Below are positions 1-6,139 of a stretch of DNA of 6,139 nt, one piece after another. A program made the position numbers and the translations under genes. Source of the DNA: Vulcanimicrobiia bacterium (lineage in GTDB: Bacteria; Eremiobacterota; Eremiobacteria; Baltobacterales; Baltobacteraceae); the NCBI GenBank assembly GCA_024281135.1, contig JAMXLG010000341.1, positions 1 through 6,139 of the forward strand. Reading direction: 5' to 3'. Below the pieces are notes generated by a model. The model was not told the origin of the DNA. It saw only the letters and a program-made list of their open reading frames with translations, and did not search any database. Numbering within the stretch: the stretch's first letter is position 1; the number at the start of each line of letters is the position of its first letter.

Positions 1-548
1 ATCGTGATGCGGCGGGACGCATCAGGAACCGGCAGGATCCCGCACGCCGCGCTGCGGCGCTACGGTTAGCGCGAGCGAAGGAACGCGAGGCCAATGCTCG
101 CCGTGATTACGCGCATAAGGTCGCGCGCTGCATCGTCAACGCAGCGGACGTGATCGCGCTCGAAAAACTGAACCTGCGCGGAATGACTAGAAGTGGGAAA
201 GGCACAGTCTCGCAACCCGGTCGCAACGTCGCAGCGAAGGCGGCGCTGAATCGCAGGTTGTTAGATGCAAGTTTTGGTTTGCTTCGGCAGATGATCGTCG
301 CGAAAGCGGAAGAGGCTGCGCGTATGATCCTCGAGGTGGACGCTCGTTTCTCGTCGCAAGAATGTTCGTCATGCGGGCACATTGCGCGTGAGAGTCGCCG
401 GAAAAGGCGCTACGTATGCGTTGCGTGCGGCTATCAAAGCCACGCCGACGTTAACGCCGCGCTGGTGATCCGGAGGCGAGCGCAGTTGGCGCTCTCAAGA
501 CAACCTCATGCCGGTGCGGATCCGGTTGCGCTGCACGATGCAGCGTAA
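1..548 (+). CDS. tnpB: TnpB-family transposon nuclease (IS200/IS605 or IS1341 type), C-terminal part
   Basis: The frame is open from the window edge (first full codon at 3) to a TAA at 546-548, giving 181 visible residues; the N-terminal half, including the first RuvC aspartate, lies outside the window. A GTG at 150 is an internal Val codon, not a start. Visible parts in order are a basic helical stretch (residues 1-45); the RuvC-II glutamate, E54, in ALEKLNL; a helix with NRRLLDASFG (about 83-92); a zinc finger with CxxC pairs at C121/C124 and C139/C142; and the RuvC-III aspartate, D149, in HADVNAA. TnpB proteins are RNA-guided DNA endonucleases that help keep IS200/IS605-type elements at their donor site. 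Two of the three catalytic acids and all four zinc cysteines are present, so the visible half looks intact. A Cas12 effector is unlikely, since no repeat array is seen and the C-terminus is short and TnpB-like. No tnpA is visible. The gene converges on the permease operon. Confidence 0.9.
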   Translation, partial: RDAAGRIRNRQDPARRAAALRLARAKEREANARRDYAHKVARCIVNAADVIALEKLNLRGMTRSGKGTVSQPGRNVAAKAALNRRLLDASFGLLRQMIVAKAEEAARMILEVDARFSSQECSSCGHIARESRRKRRYVCVACGYQSHADVNAALVIRRRAQLALSRQPHAGADPVALHDAA

Positions 549-632
549 GGTCGCCACAACGAATAGTCGAACGTTACACGACGCGAGCTGCGCCGGCACT
601 CGACTTCCGGTTAAGCTTGGGCTTTCAACCCG
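511..632 (+). ncRNA. Candidate omega-RNA scaffold / right end of the TnpB element
   Basis: TnpB guide RNAs usually come from the 3' end of tnpB plus the element's right end, with the guide taken from flanking DNA. The sequence here has several stem-loops in that position. One is ccgg at 511-514 with ccgg at 522-525. Another is a perfect 7-bp stem at 529-535/539-545 with a 3-nt loop, ending one base before the stop codon. A third is a 7-bp stem with one bulged base (584-587 plus 589-591 with 596-602, loop 592-595). A weak GGG/CCC hairpin sits at 619-621/629-631. The placement fits an omega-RNA, but the element's right boundary cannot be fixed from one copy. The 3' limit given is the end of the last hairpin and is a guess. 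Confidence 0.4.
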
Positions 633-651
633 TCACGAGTGTAGCGCGGGG
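549..651. other. Convergent intergenic gap between tnpB and permease 2
   Basis: This 103-bp gap separates the stop of tnpB from the stop of the second permease. It holds the bulged hairpin at 584-602 and the small hairpin at 619-631. Neither is followed by a run of T on either strand, so no intrinsic terminator is recognisable for the minus-strand operon or for tnpB. There is no coding potential worth reporting. Confidence 0.6.
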
Positions 652-1986
652 TCATAGAACCGGGAACCGCTTCGACAGGATGCGGTAGAGCCAAAACACC
701 GGCACGCCGGCGATCAATAACAGAATACCGTACGACGTATCCTTCGGGTCTTTTGCGAGCACGTCAATGACGATCGCCCACGAGACGACCAGAAATAGTA
801 ATGTCGACCACGGATGGAACGGCATGCGAAAGAACGGCTCGGGCGCGCCGGCCGCGCGGTCGCGCCGGCGGAAGATAATCAGTGCTATAGCAGAGAGCCC
901 GAAGAAGACGTAATCGACGCTTGTGACCCAGTTTAGAATCGCATCGTACCGTCCCGAGAGCGTGAGCGCGATCGCAGCGATGCCTTGCAACGCAATCGCG
1001 ATCACCGGGACGTGCGTGCGCGGATTGATGCGCGCGAGGATTTTGAAAAACGTTCCGTCCGCAGCCATCTGATAATATACGCGCGGCGACGTGAGAATCT
1101 GGTTCGTCACGAATCCGAGCGTCGAAAGCGCGACGATTGCGGCCATGATCTGTGCGCCTACCGGTCCGAGCACCACTCGCACCACATCCGAGGCCGGCGT
1201 GTCCGTCGCGGCGAGACCGCGTTCACCGAGCGCGACGATCGATACGACGTTCATGCCAAGGTAGAGCGCGATGACCCCTAAAACGCCGAAGAGCATGCCG
1301 AGGGGCAGCGTCCTTTCGGGGTCGCGCATCTCGCCGCTCATAAAGCTCGACGTTTGCCATCCGCTGTAGGCGAACATGACCGGCACGAGCGCGAGCCCAA
1401 TAGCGACGGCGGGATTGAAGTCCGGCGGAATTACGGCAGGCTGCGCCGTTCCCGCGTGTCCGATCGCAAAAATTCCGACGCCGACGACGGCAAGAATTGC
1501 CGCGATCTTCGCGATCATAAAGGTATTTTGCGTCGACGCACCTTCACGCACACCGAGACAATTGACGACGGTGAAGACGGCGATCACGATAACGGCGATG
1601 ACCGTTTGCGCAGCGGCCGCGAGATGTAGTCCCGTCATGGCTGGAAGGTAGAAAGCAAACGTCACCGCTGCCGCGGCGGAACCACCACTCTGCGAGACGA
1701 GCAACAACGTCCATCCGTAACAAAACGCGACGACCGGATGATAGGCATCGCGCAAGTACGCATAGACCCCGCCATCCTCCGGGCGCCGCGCTGCAAGCTC
1801 GGCGAAGATTCCCGCGCCGATCAATGCGATCAGTCCGCCAATAACCCAGGTAAGCAGAATCAGCGGTGAGGTGTGAACGAACCGCGCTACGCGCGACGGA
1901 TTCACGAAGATACCCGACCCTACGATCCCGCCCATGACGATGAGCGCCGCATCCCGGACGCCGAGCTTACGAAGTAGCTTTGCCAT
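652..1986 (-). CDS. APC-superfamily amino-acid permease (permease 2)
   Basis: This 444-residue inner-membrane protein matches the usual size and hydrophobic pattern (about 12 membrane segments) of APC amino-acid transporters. The TM1 signature GGIVGSGIF is at residues 19-27, the helix supplying substrate backbone contacts in this fold. FAELAARRP (61-69) follows TM2. A lysine in TM5 (K160) sits where ApcT-type proton-coupled members carry their functional Lys. The unwound TM6 region reads AYSGWQ (206-211), followed by an acidic loop SGEMRDPERTLP. A conserved MAADGTFF loop lies before the last segments. The frame stays open far upstream inside permease 1, but similarity begins only at the ATG at 1984-1986, preceded by AAGGA at 1990-1994, so that start is chosen. 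It overlaps permease 1 by 20 bp, suggesting translational coupling, and is the last gene of the operon. Family is secure; substrate (amino acid, polyamine or other) is unknown. Confidence 0.9.
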   Translation of the reverse strand: MAKLLRKLGVRDAALIVMGGIVGSGIFVNPSRVARFVHTSPLILLTWVIGGLIALIGAGIFAELAARRPEDGGVYAYLRDAYHPVVAFCYGWTLLLVSQSGGSAAAAVTFAFYLPAMTGLHLAAAAQTVIAVIVIAVFTVVNCLGVREGASTQNTFMIAKIAAILAVVGVGIFAIGHAGTAQPAVIPPDFNPAVAIGLALVPVMFAYSGWQTSSFMSGEMRDPERTLPLGMLFGVLGVIALYLGMNVVSIVALGERGLAATDTPASDVVRVVLGPVGAQIMAAIVALSTLGFVTNQILTSPRVYYQMAADGTFFKILARINPRTHVPVIAIALQGIAAIALTLSGRYDAILNWVTSVDYVFFGLSAIALIIFRRRDRAAGAPEPFFRMPFHPWSTLLFLVVSWAIVIDVLAKDPKDTSYGILLLIAGVPVFWLYRILSKRFPVL

Positions 1987-3304
1987 GCATCCTTTTCCAA
2001 GCGTAGTAAAAGATGATACCGCTCGCGACAACGATCGTCCCGTAGAGCGAGTCCAGGGGATCCTGAACAACGACGGCGACCGCAACGGCCGCAATAGCGG
2101 CGATGAGCACGATCGTCGACCACGGATGCATCGGAACGGTAAACCCCGGCGCCGGTTTTCCGGCGTCCCGCTTGCGATAGATAAAAATCGCGACGGCCGA
2201 GAGTCCGATGAACAGCCATGGCCACAGCGAGATCCAGTTAATAATCTGTTCGTAGGTGCCGCTGGCTGCGATGATAGCGGAAATCGAACCATGAACGACG
2301 ATCGCAACGACGGGTACGCGCGTTTTGGGGCTGATCCATGCGATCTGTTTGAAGAACGTGCCGTCGGCTGCCATTTGAAAGTATACACGCGGTGCGAGCA
2401 ATACCGCCGTGCTCATGAAGCCGAGCGTCGAGGTAGCGATAGCGGCAGCAACAGCGACGCTTCCCGGCGTTCCGAACGCAACGCGCATCACGTCGGCCGC
2501 CGGCGTGGGTGTCTTTGCGAGCACTTCGGGACCGAGCACGTGCAAGTACGCGAGCGTCGCGAGCACATAGATTGCGAGTACCGAGAGCATGCCGAAAATC
2601 TGCCCGCGCGGAATCGTCACGCCCGGATCGACGGCTTCAGCACTCATGAACGTTGCTGACTGAAAATTGTTGTACGAGAAGAGCACGGGTAACATCGCGA
2701 GGCCTGCTGCTGCAATGACGGCAAGCGGCGAAGAAAATGATTGCAGTGGCGGAGCGTTCGTTGCGAGCGGATGCGCCACGATCAGTCCGCCGACGATGAC
2801 AGCGGCGATACCGAAAACTTTTAGCGCAACGAGGATGTTTTGCCACGTACTTCCCTGACGTACGCCGAGTACGTTGATGACTGTGACGGCTGCGATGGCA
2901 ACGACCGCGACGATTCGCGCATCGAGGTGCAAGCCCGTGAGCGGGATGAGATATCCGGCAAAAAGCACGGATGCCGCAGCCGTGCTCCCCACGTACGTCA
3001 TGGTGAGCGCGCCCCAGCCTAAGAGGAACGCGACAAGCGGATTGTACGCATCTCGCAAGTGCGCATAGTATCCGCCGCTGATCGGACGGCGTGCGGCAAG
3101 CTCTGCAAAGACGAATGCACCGATTATCGCCATGACTCCGCCGATGCACCAACAGAGCAGAATCAGCCACGTGTAGTGTGCGCGCTGCGCGACGATCGCG
3201 GGCGTGCGAAAGATTCCGGAACCAATAACAGCGCCGATCGTAATGAGGGTGAGATCGAGAACGCCGAGCCGCCGCAGCAGCTGAGCCGGTTGGGCTTGCT
3301 CCAC
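1967..3304 (-). CDS. APC-superfamily amino-acid permease (permease 1)
   Basis: This 445-residue membrane transporter is a close relative of the permease encoded directly downstream: by eye about 55 of 89 aligned N-terminal residues match. It has GAVIGSGIF in TM1 (24-32), FAELAARRP after TM2 (66-74), a TM5 lysine (K162) at the site linked to proton coupling in ApcT-type members, SYNNFQ in the TM6 unwound region (210-215), an acidic SAEAVDPG loop, and MAADGTFF near the C-terminal third. The start is a GTG at 3302-3304. An ATG two bases earlier (3304-3306) is in another frame and abuts the AGGAGG site, so it cannot start this protein. The gene begins 8 nt after the hydrolase stop, and its strong ribosome-binding site overlaps that stop codon. 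The TM6 residues, which often contact substrate, differ from those of permease 2, so the pair may import different compounds. The exact substrate is unknown. Confidence 0.9.
   Translation of the reverse strand: MEQAQPAQLLRRLGVLDLTLITIGAVIGSGIFRTPAIVAQRAHYTWLILLCWCIGGVMAIIGAFVFAELAARRPISGGYYAHLRDAYNPLVAFLLGWGALTMTYVGSTAAASVLFAGYLIPLTGLHLDARIVAVVAIAAVTVINVLGVRQGSTWQNILVALKVFGIAAVIVGGLIVAHPLATNAPPLQSFSSPLAVIAAAGLAMLPVLFSYNNFQSATFMSAEAVDPGVTIPRGQIFGMLSVLAIYVLATLAYLHVLGPEVLAKTPTPAADVMRVAFGTPGSVAVAAAIATSTLGFMSTAVLLAPRVYFQMAADGTFFKQIAWISPKTRVPVVAIVVHGSISAIIAASGTYEQIINWISLWPWLFIGLSAVAIFIYRKRDAGKPAPGFTVPMHPWSTIVLIAAIAAVAVAVVVQDPLDSLYGTIVVASGIIFYYAWKRMHGKATS
1990..1994 (-). promoter_or_regulatory. Ribosome-binding site of permease 2
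   Basis: AAGGA on the minus strand lies inside the 3' end of permease 1, three bases before the ATG at 1984-1986. The spacing is short, but no other in-frame start with a better site is near, and protein similarity to permease 1 begins at this ATG. Confidence 0.6.
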
Positions 3305-3307
3305 ATG

Positions 3308-3314
3308 CCTCCTT
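3308..3314 (-). promoter_or_regulatory. Strong ribosome-binding site of permease 1, overlapping the hydrolase stop
   Basis: AAGGAGG on the minus strand begins within the TAA stop codon (3313-3315) of the hydrolase and lies three bases before the GTG at 3302-3304. Counting from AAGGA the spacer is five bases. The overlap of stop codon and ribosome-binding site favours re-initiation by ribosomes finishing the hydrolase. Confidence 0.75.
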
Positions 3315-4059
3315 AGAAGATGCGTTCTGCAAAATCAGCTACGATGTCCGAAAATTCCTTGACCTTCCGTAACGGGGCGGTGTGATCGCTTCGCCGGATT
3401 ACACGAAGCCGCGCTTGCGGAAGCAGCGACATGAAGCGCTTCTCGTCCATACGGAAGACCACATCATATTCGCCCTGCACGAAAAGCACCGGCTTCCGGT
3501 ATGTCGCAAGCATCTCGCTGAAGCGCTTATTGTTGCCGGCAATGATGGCCGTGCGCCGGAAGACGTCGCGGTTGAAGGGGATCTGTTCGACGACCTGCGC
3601 GAGCGACTTCGGGAGCGTGACACGCAACGAAACATGAAAGAATGCGTCGAGCCAGGGACGCGGCACCATCTCGGAAAGCCGCGCGCTCATCTCGTAAGGA
3701 AAGCGGCGCCACCCTTCGTAATCCATCGCGCATCCGGCCAGCACAAGGCCCGCGGTGTGTTCGGGATGATGCGCGCTGTACTCCATCGCGACGTACCCGC
3801 CGAGCGAATAGCCGACGATGAGCGGCGGCGATGCGCAAATATTTTCGACCGCATTCGAAATCGTGTTGCGTAGCGTTGCTTCCGAGAAATCGACGTGCGC
3901 GAGCGCGCCGTGGCCCGGCAAATCAACGGTGACGACGTGATATCGTTGCGCGAGCAACCTCGCATGCGGCGCCCAAATCTCACGCCCAAGCCGAATACCG
4001 TGAAGAAAAAGGATCGCCGGGTTGCGGCGATCCCCGTATTCAGTGAACGTCCGCGTCAA
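3313..4059 (-). CDS. Alpha/beta-fold hydrolase
   Basis: With a TTG start at 4057-4059 this is a 248-residue soluble, presumably cytoplasmic enzyme of the usual size for small alpha/beta hydrolases. Motifs in order: LHG (19-21) at the oxyanion-hole strand, DLPGHG (46-51), the nucleophile elbow GYSLGG with Ser85, a cap-like helical region around 113-180, the acid Asp199 in GEYD, and His226 in SDHTAP. The full Ser-Asp-His triad is therefore present. The frame is open further upstream inside the dehydrogenase gene, but that part is arginine-rich shadow sequence. Homologous residues (TEYGD) begin just after the TTG, which has AAGGTG in front. The gene overlaps the dehydrogenase by 20 bp and precedes permease 1 by 8 nt, so it belongs to the same operon. 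Esterase, lactonase or C-C hydrolase activity are all possible; sequence alone does not choose. Confidence 0.85.
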   Translation of the reverse strand: MTRTFTEYGDRRNPAILFLHGIRLGREIWAPHARLLAQRYHVVTVDLPGHGALAHVDFSEATLRNTISNAVENICASPPLIVGYSLGGYVAMEYSAHHPEHTAGLVLAGCAMDYEGWRRFPYEMSARLSEMVPRPWLDAFFHVSLRVTLPKSLAQVVEQIPFNRDVFRRTAIIAGNNKRFSEMLATYRKPVLFVQGEYDVVFRMDEKRFMSLLPQARLRVIRRSDHTAPLRKVKEFSDIVADFAERIF

Positions 4060-5086
4060 GCAGCACCTTGATCGCGCGCCTCTCGTCCATCGCAGCGTAG
4101 CCCTCCGCGACGCGATCGAGCGGCAAACGTAGATCGAACACTCGAGACGGATCGATCGAACGATCCGCAACGTACCGCATCAGCGTCGGAATATATGCAC
4201 GCGCAGGCGCGAGCGCACCGTGCAGCGAGACGTTCTTCAAGAAGATCGGCCGCAGCGGTAGCTCTTTCACATGATGCGGTACACCGACGAAGCTGATCGT
4301 ACCGCCTGGTCGCGCGATGTCGATTGCCAATTCCATACTCGATTGATTGCCGACCGCCTCAACCACCGACGGCGATCCGCCTTTCGTTAATTCGACGATT
4401 GCTTCGCCGACTCCATCGTCATGCGAATTGAACGTGTGCGTCGCACCGAACTCCTTGGCTAATTTCAGCCGCTTCTCGTTGTGCCCGACGGCAATGACTG
4501 CTTCAGCGTCAAGCACACGCGCGGCGGAAAGGACGGCGCACAATCCAACGGCGCCGTCACCGATAACGACGACGGTTCCGCCGGTACGCGTGTTTGCCGT
4601 GACGATACCGTGATGTCCCGTTCCCATCACGTCGGTCAGCGTCAAAACCGATGCAAGCATCCGTTCGTCATCCGCAATCCCGTCGGCGAGCTTGACGAGT
4701 GTGCCGTCAGCATAGGGAACACGAACTGCTTCTGCTTGTCCGCCGTTCGCGTCGTCACCCCAGTTGGTCATATGAATGCACGACGTTTGCAAATTCTCTC
4801 GGCAATACTCGCACGTTCCGTCGCTCGAAACGAACGGCGCGACGACGTAGTCGCCTTTCTTGACGGTGCGCACGTCGCCGCCCGTTTCTTCAACGATTCC
4901 GATGAACTCGTGGCCGGTGCGATCGCCGGGCTCCCATTGCGTCACGCCGCGGTAGAACCATAAGTCCGAACCGCAAATTGCTGCGCGCGTTACGCGAACG
5001 ATCGCGTCCGTCGGCGCTTTGATCACCGGATCGGAAACGCGTTCCACGCGAACGTCGCGCGGGCCGTGATAAACCGTAGCCTTCAT
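4040..5086 (-). CDS. Zinc-dependent medium-chain alcohol dehydrogenase
   Basis: This 348-residue enzyme would oxidise an alcohol or reduce an aldehyde or ketone with NAD(P). The N-terminal GroES-like domain has the catalytic-zinc ligands C38 (in CGSD) and H59-E60 (in GHE), with D152 at the usual third-ligand position. The structural-zinc lobe has C92, C95 and C103, but the first of the four usual cysteines is D89. The Rossmann domain carries GDGAVG (176-181). After its second strand comes GHNEKR (201-206) rather than the acidic residue typical of NAD users, which hints at NADP preference. The ATG at 5084-5086 is chosen because homology starts at MKATVYHG; an upstream TTG at 5114-5116 adds ten residues with no family match. 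The gene begins 40 nt after the regulator stop and overlaps the hydrolase by 20 bp. The substrate is not deducible. Confidence 0.9.
   Translation of the reverse strand: MKATVYHGPRDVRVERVSDPVIKAPTDAIVRVTRAAICGSDLWFYRGVTQWEPGDRTGHEFIGIVEETGGDVRTVKKGDYVVAPFVSSDGTCEYCRENLQTSCIHMTNWGDDANGGQAEAVRVPYADGTLVKLADGIADDERMLASVLTLTDVMGTGHHGIVTANTRTGGTVVVIGDGAVGLCAVLSAARVLDAEAVIAVGHNEKRLKLAKEFGATHTFNSHDDGVGEAIVELTKGGSPSVVEAVGNQSSMELAIDIARPGGTISFVGVPHHVKELPLRPIFLKNVSLHGALAPARAYIPTLMRYVADRSIDPSRVFDLRLPLDRVAEGYAAMDERRAIKVLLDADVH
4064..4069 (-). promoter_or_regulatory. Ribosome-binding site supporting the TTG start of the hydrolase
   Basis: AAGGTG on the minus strand lies four bases before the TTG at 4057-4059, inside the last codons of the dehydrogenase gene. 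It is the only Shine-Dalgarno-like sequence near the point where hydrolase homology begins, and it is the main reason for choosing this start. Confidence 0.55.
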
Positions 5087-5107
5087 GGGAACAGCCTTTC
5101 GTTCCCA
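5086..5107 (-). promoter_or_regulatory. Hairpin enclosing the dehydrogenase ribosome-binding site
   Basis: The bases 5086-5092 and 5101-5107 form a perfect 7-bp inverted repeat with an 8-nt loop (5093-5100). On the transcript the loop contains the purine-rich GAAAGG, the only Shine-Dalgarno-like site for the dehydrogenase, eight bases before the AUG. The A of the start codon closes the base of the stem. The structure sits in the 40-nt gap after the regulator gene. It could modulate translation of the dehydrogenase or affect the mRNA between the two genes. That is inferred from position; the repeat itself is directly seen. Confidence 0.5.
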
Positions 5108-5126
5108 GCCGCGCAACTCCGGTGCG

Positions 5127-6139
5127 TTAGCTCGCTTGCGCGCCTTGTTGCGTTTCGTGAACGATGCGCGAGATGTCGTTGAGTCCGCTGCGAATGCCGT
5201 TGACGACCGACGGATCGTACGCGCTTCCCGATCCCTTGTCGATCACTTCGATTGCCTGCGCAAGCGAAAGCGCCGGACGATCGGCGCGCGCGCGCAGCAG
5301 AGCGGAAAGTGAATCTGCGACGGCGACGATGCGCCCCATGATGGGAATCGATGAACCCCGCAGCTTGCGCGGATAGCCGGCCCCGTCGTAGCGCTCGTGA
5401 TGCGTTTGTGCGATTACGGTCGCCGCGCGCATCACCGGCGTTTCACGGCCGGCAAGCAGCCGCGTTCCGGCGTCGCAGTGACGTTCGATCGTCACGCGGT
5501 CGGCAGCCGACGCTTGCGCACGCGTTTCCAAAATACGTTGCGGAATCGCAACCTTGCCGATGTCGTAGATGCGCGCGGCTTGCCCGAGAATCTGCAGCTC
5601 TTCGCCGGTGAGCTTGACTTCGCGCCCGAGGACGACGGCAAGTTTTGCAACGAGATCGTGATGCCCGATGATCGTCGGATCGTGCAGCGCCGCCACGTCG
5701 AGCATTGCGTCGATGACGGAACGTAGATCGACTGACGCACTCGGCGCTCCCATTTCGGCGCGCTTCGTAGCTTCGCGAAGACGGTCGTTTAGATCGGACT
5801 TTTCACGAGCGACATCGACGATGTGGAGCGCGTGCACGAGAAATTCCGAGGGATTGATCGGCTTTTCGAGATATGCGCGAACGTTCAATTCGAACGCTGC
5901 GCGCCGGATGTCGCGGTCGCCGGCCTTCCCGGTTGTAAAGATGACGGGTGTGGCTTCACGGCCCTGTACTAGACGCAAGCGCCGGATGAAATCGAGACCA
6001 CTAATATCCGCGAGAGTGTTGTTAACAACGATAAAGGCAGGGTCGACGCCGGTGAGCCAGTGCAGCGCGTCGGATGCTTTCTTGAAGCAGATCGGTTCTA
6101 TGTCTGCGATCCGTTTCAGTATCTGCGAAAAGCCCGCCA
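5127..6139 (-). CDS. Response regulator with degenerate receiver and variant HD-GYP domain, N-terminus cut
   Basis: The frame is open from the window edge (first full codon at 6137) to a TAA at 5127-5129, giving 336 residues; perhaps 15 residues are missing. A TTG at 5976-5978 is internal. Residues 1-105 form a CheY-like receiver. FIVVN-N-TLADISG places N39 at the phosphoacceptor Asp, while T68/T69 and K92 (LEKP) match the switch Thr and conserved Lys. After a linker helix (about 106-135), residues 140-320 form an HD-GYP domain, a family that hydrolyses cyclic di-GMP. It has GHH (158-160), YD-IGK (191-195, normally HD-IGK), ERH (218-220), HHERYDGAGYP (246-256), D275 in AVAD and a final YDP. 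Only the His of the HD pair is changed, to Tyr. The protein may therefore bind rather than cleave cyclic di-GMP, or act with altered metals. It is first in the operon, 40 nt before the dehydrogenase. Confidence 0.88.
   Translation of the reverse strand, partial: AGFSQILKRIADIEPICFKKASDALHWLTGVDPAFIVVNNTLADISGLDFIRRLRLVQGREATPVIFTTGKAGDRDIRRAAFELNVRAYLEKPINPSEFLVHALHIVDVAREKSDLNDRLREATKRAEMGAPSASVDLRSVIDAMLDVAALHDPTIIGHHDLVAKLAVVLGREVKLTGEELQILGQAARIYDIGKVAIPQRILETRAQASAADRVTIERHCDAGTRLLAGRETPVMRAATVIAQTHHERYDGAGYPRKLRGSSIPIMGRIVAVADSLSALLRARADRPALSLAQAIEVIDKGSGSAYDPSVVNGIRSGLNDISRIVHETQQGAQAS

Noticed and set aside
1..548. Cas12-type CRISPR effector
   Set aside because: The C-terminal zinc finger followed by HADVNAA close to the end is TnpB-like, and there are no direct repeats with spacers in the window.
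549..651. Intrinsic terminator for the operon
   Set aside because: Stem-loops exist in the gap, but none is followed by a T-run on either strand, so a terminator cannot be supported.
1987..2388. In-frame N-terminal extension of permease 2
   Set aside because: The extra 134 residues are arginine- and serine-rich, show no membrane or APC pattern, and lie entirely within permease 1 in another frame. Similarity to permease 1 starts at the ATG at 1984-1986.
1934..2659. Long plus-strand open frame opposite permease 1 (241 codons)
   Set aside because: The translation is rich in Arg, Asp, Gly and His with no recognisable motif, as expected for the antisense of a GC-rich membrane protein gene.
2637..3332. 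Minus-strand open frame overlapping permease 1 (231 codons)
   Set aside because: It is a basic, His/Arg/Cys-rich shadow frame of the permease gene with no family features.
3382..3873. Plus-strand open frame opposite the hydrolase (163 codons)
   Set aside because: It is antisense to a hydrolase with an intact catalytic triad and has no recognisable domain or ribosome-binding site.

Overview
The window is a compact bacterial segment of moderately high GC (upper fifties to about 60 percent by eye). It has five genes on the minus strand and the tail of a transposon gene converging on them from the plus strand. Nothing here fixes the phylum. Tight packing, GTG/TTG starts, Shine-Dalgarno sites and a c-di-GMP-type HD-GYP regulator indicate a free-living bacterium. 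Coding density is very high, and the only intergenic gap above 50 bases is 549-651.

Layout: (1) 1-548 (+) is the C-terminal part of a TnpB-family RNA-guided nuclease (IS200/IS605 or IS1341 type), cut by the window edge. Its 3' end and the next ~100 bases contain hairpins that could be the transposon right end and omega-RNA scaffold. (2) 652-1986 (-) and 1967-3304 (-) are two related APC-superfamily amino-acid transporters in tandem. (3) 3313-4059 (-) is an alpha/beta hydrolase with an intact Ser-Asp-His triad. (4) 4040-5086 (-) is a zinc-dependent medium-chain dehydrogenase. (5) 5127-6139 (-) is a receiver/HD-GYP response regulator cut by the right edge.

The minus-strand genes read in the order regulator, dehydrogenase, hydrolase, permease 1, permease 2. 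The junctions are 40 nt, a 20-bp overlap, 8 nt and a 20-bp overlap, so they look like one translationally coupled operon. Any promoter lies beyond the right edge or inside the regulator. A plausible but unproven reading is import of amino acids or related compounds by the permeases, with processing by the hydrolase and dehydrogenase. The substrate cannot be read from sequence.

The most unusual points are in the regulator. Its receiver has Asn where the phosphoacceptor Asp should be, and its HD motif reads Tyr-Asp instead of His-Asp, although the rest of the HD-GYP signature is intact. A second notable point is a perfect 7-bp hairpin directly before the dehydrogenase start codon, which holds the ribosome-binding site in its loop. 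A third is the candidate omega-RNA pointing into the 3' end of permease 2. No CRISPR array, tRNA, rRNA or clear intrinsic terminator is visible.
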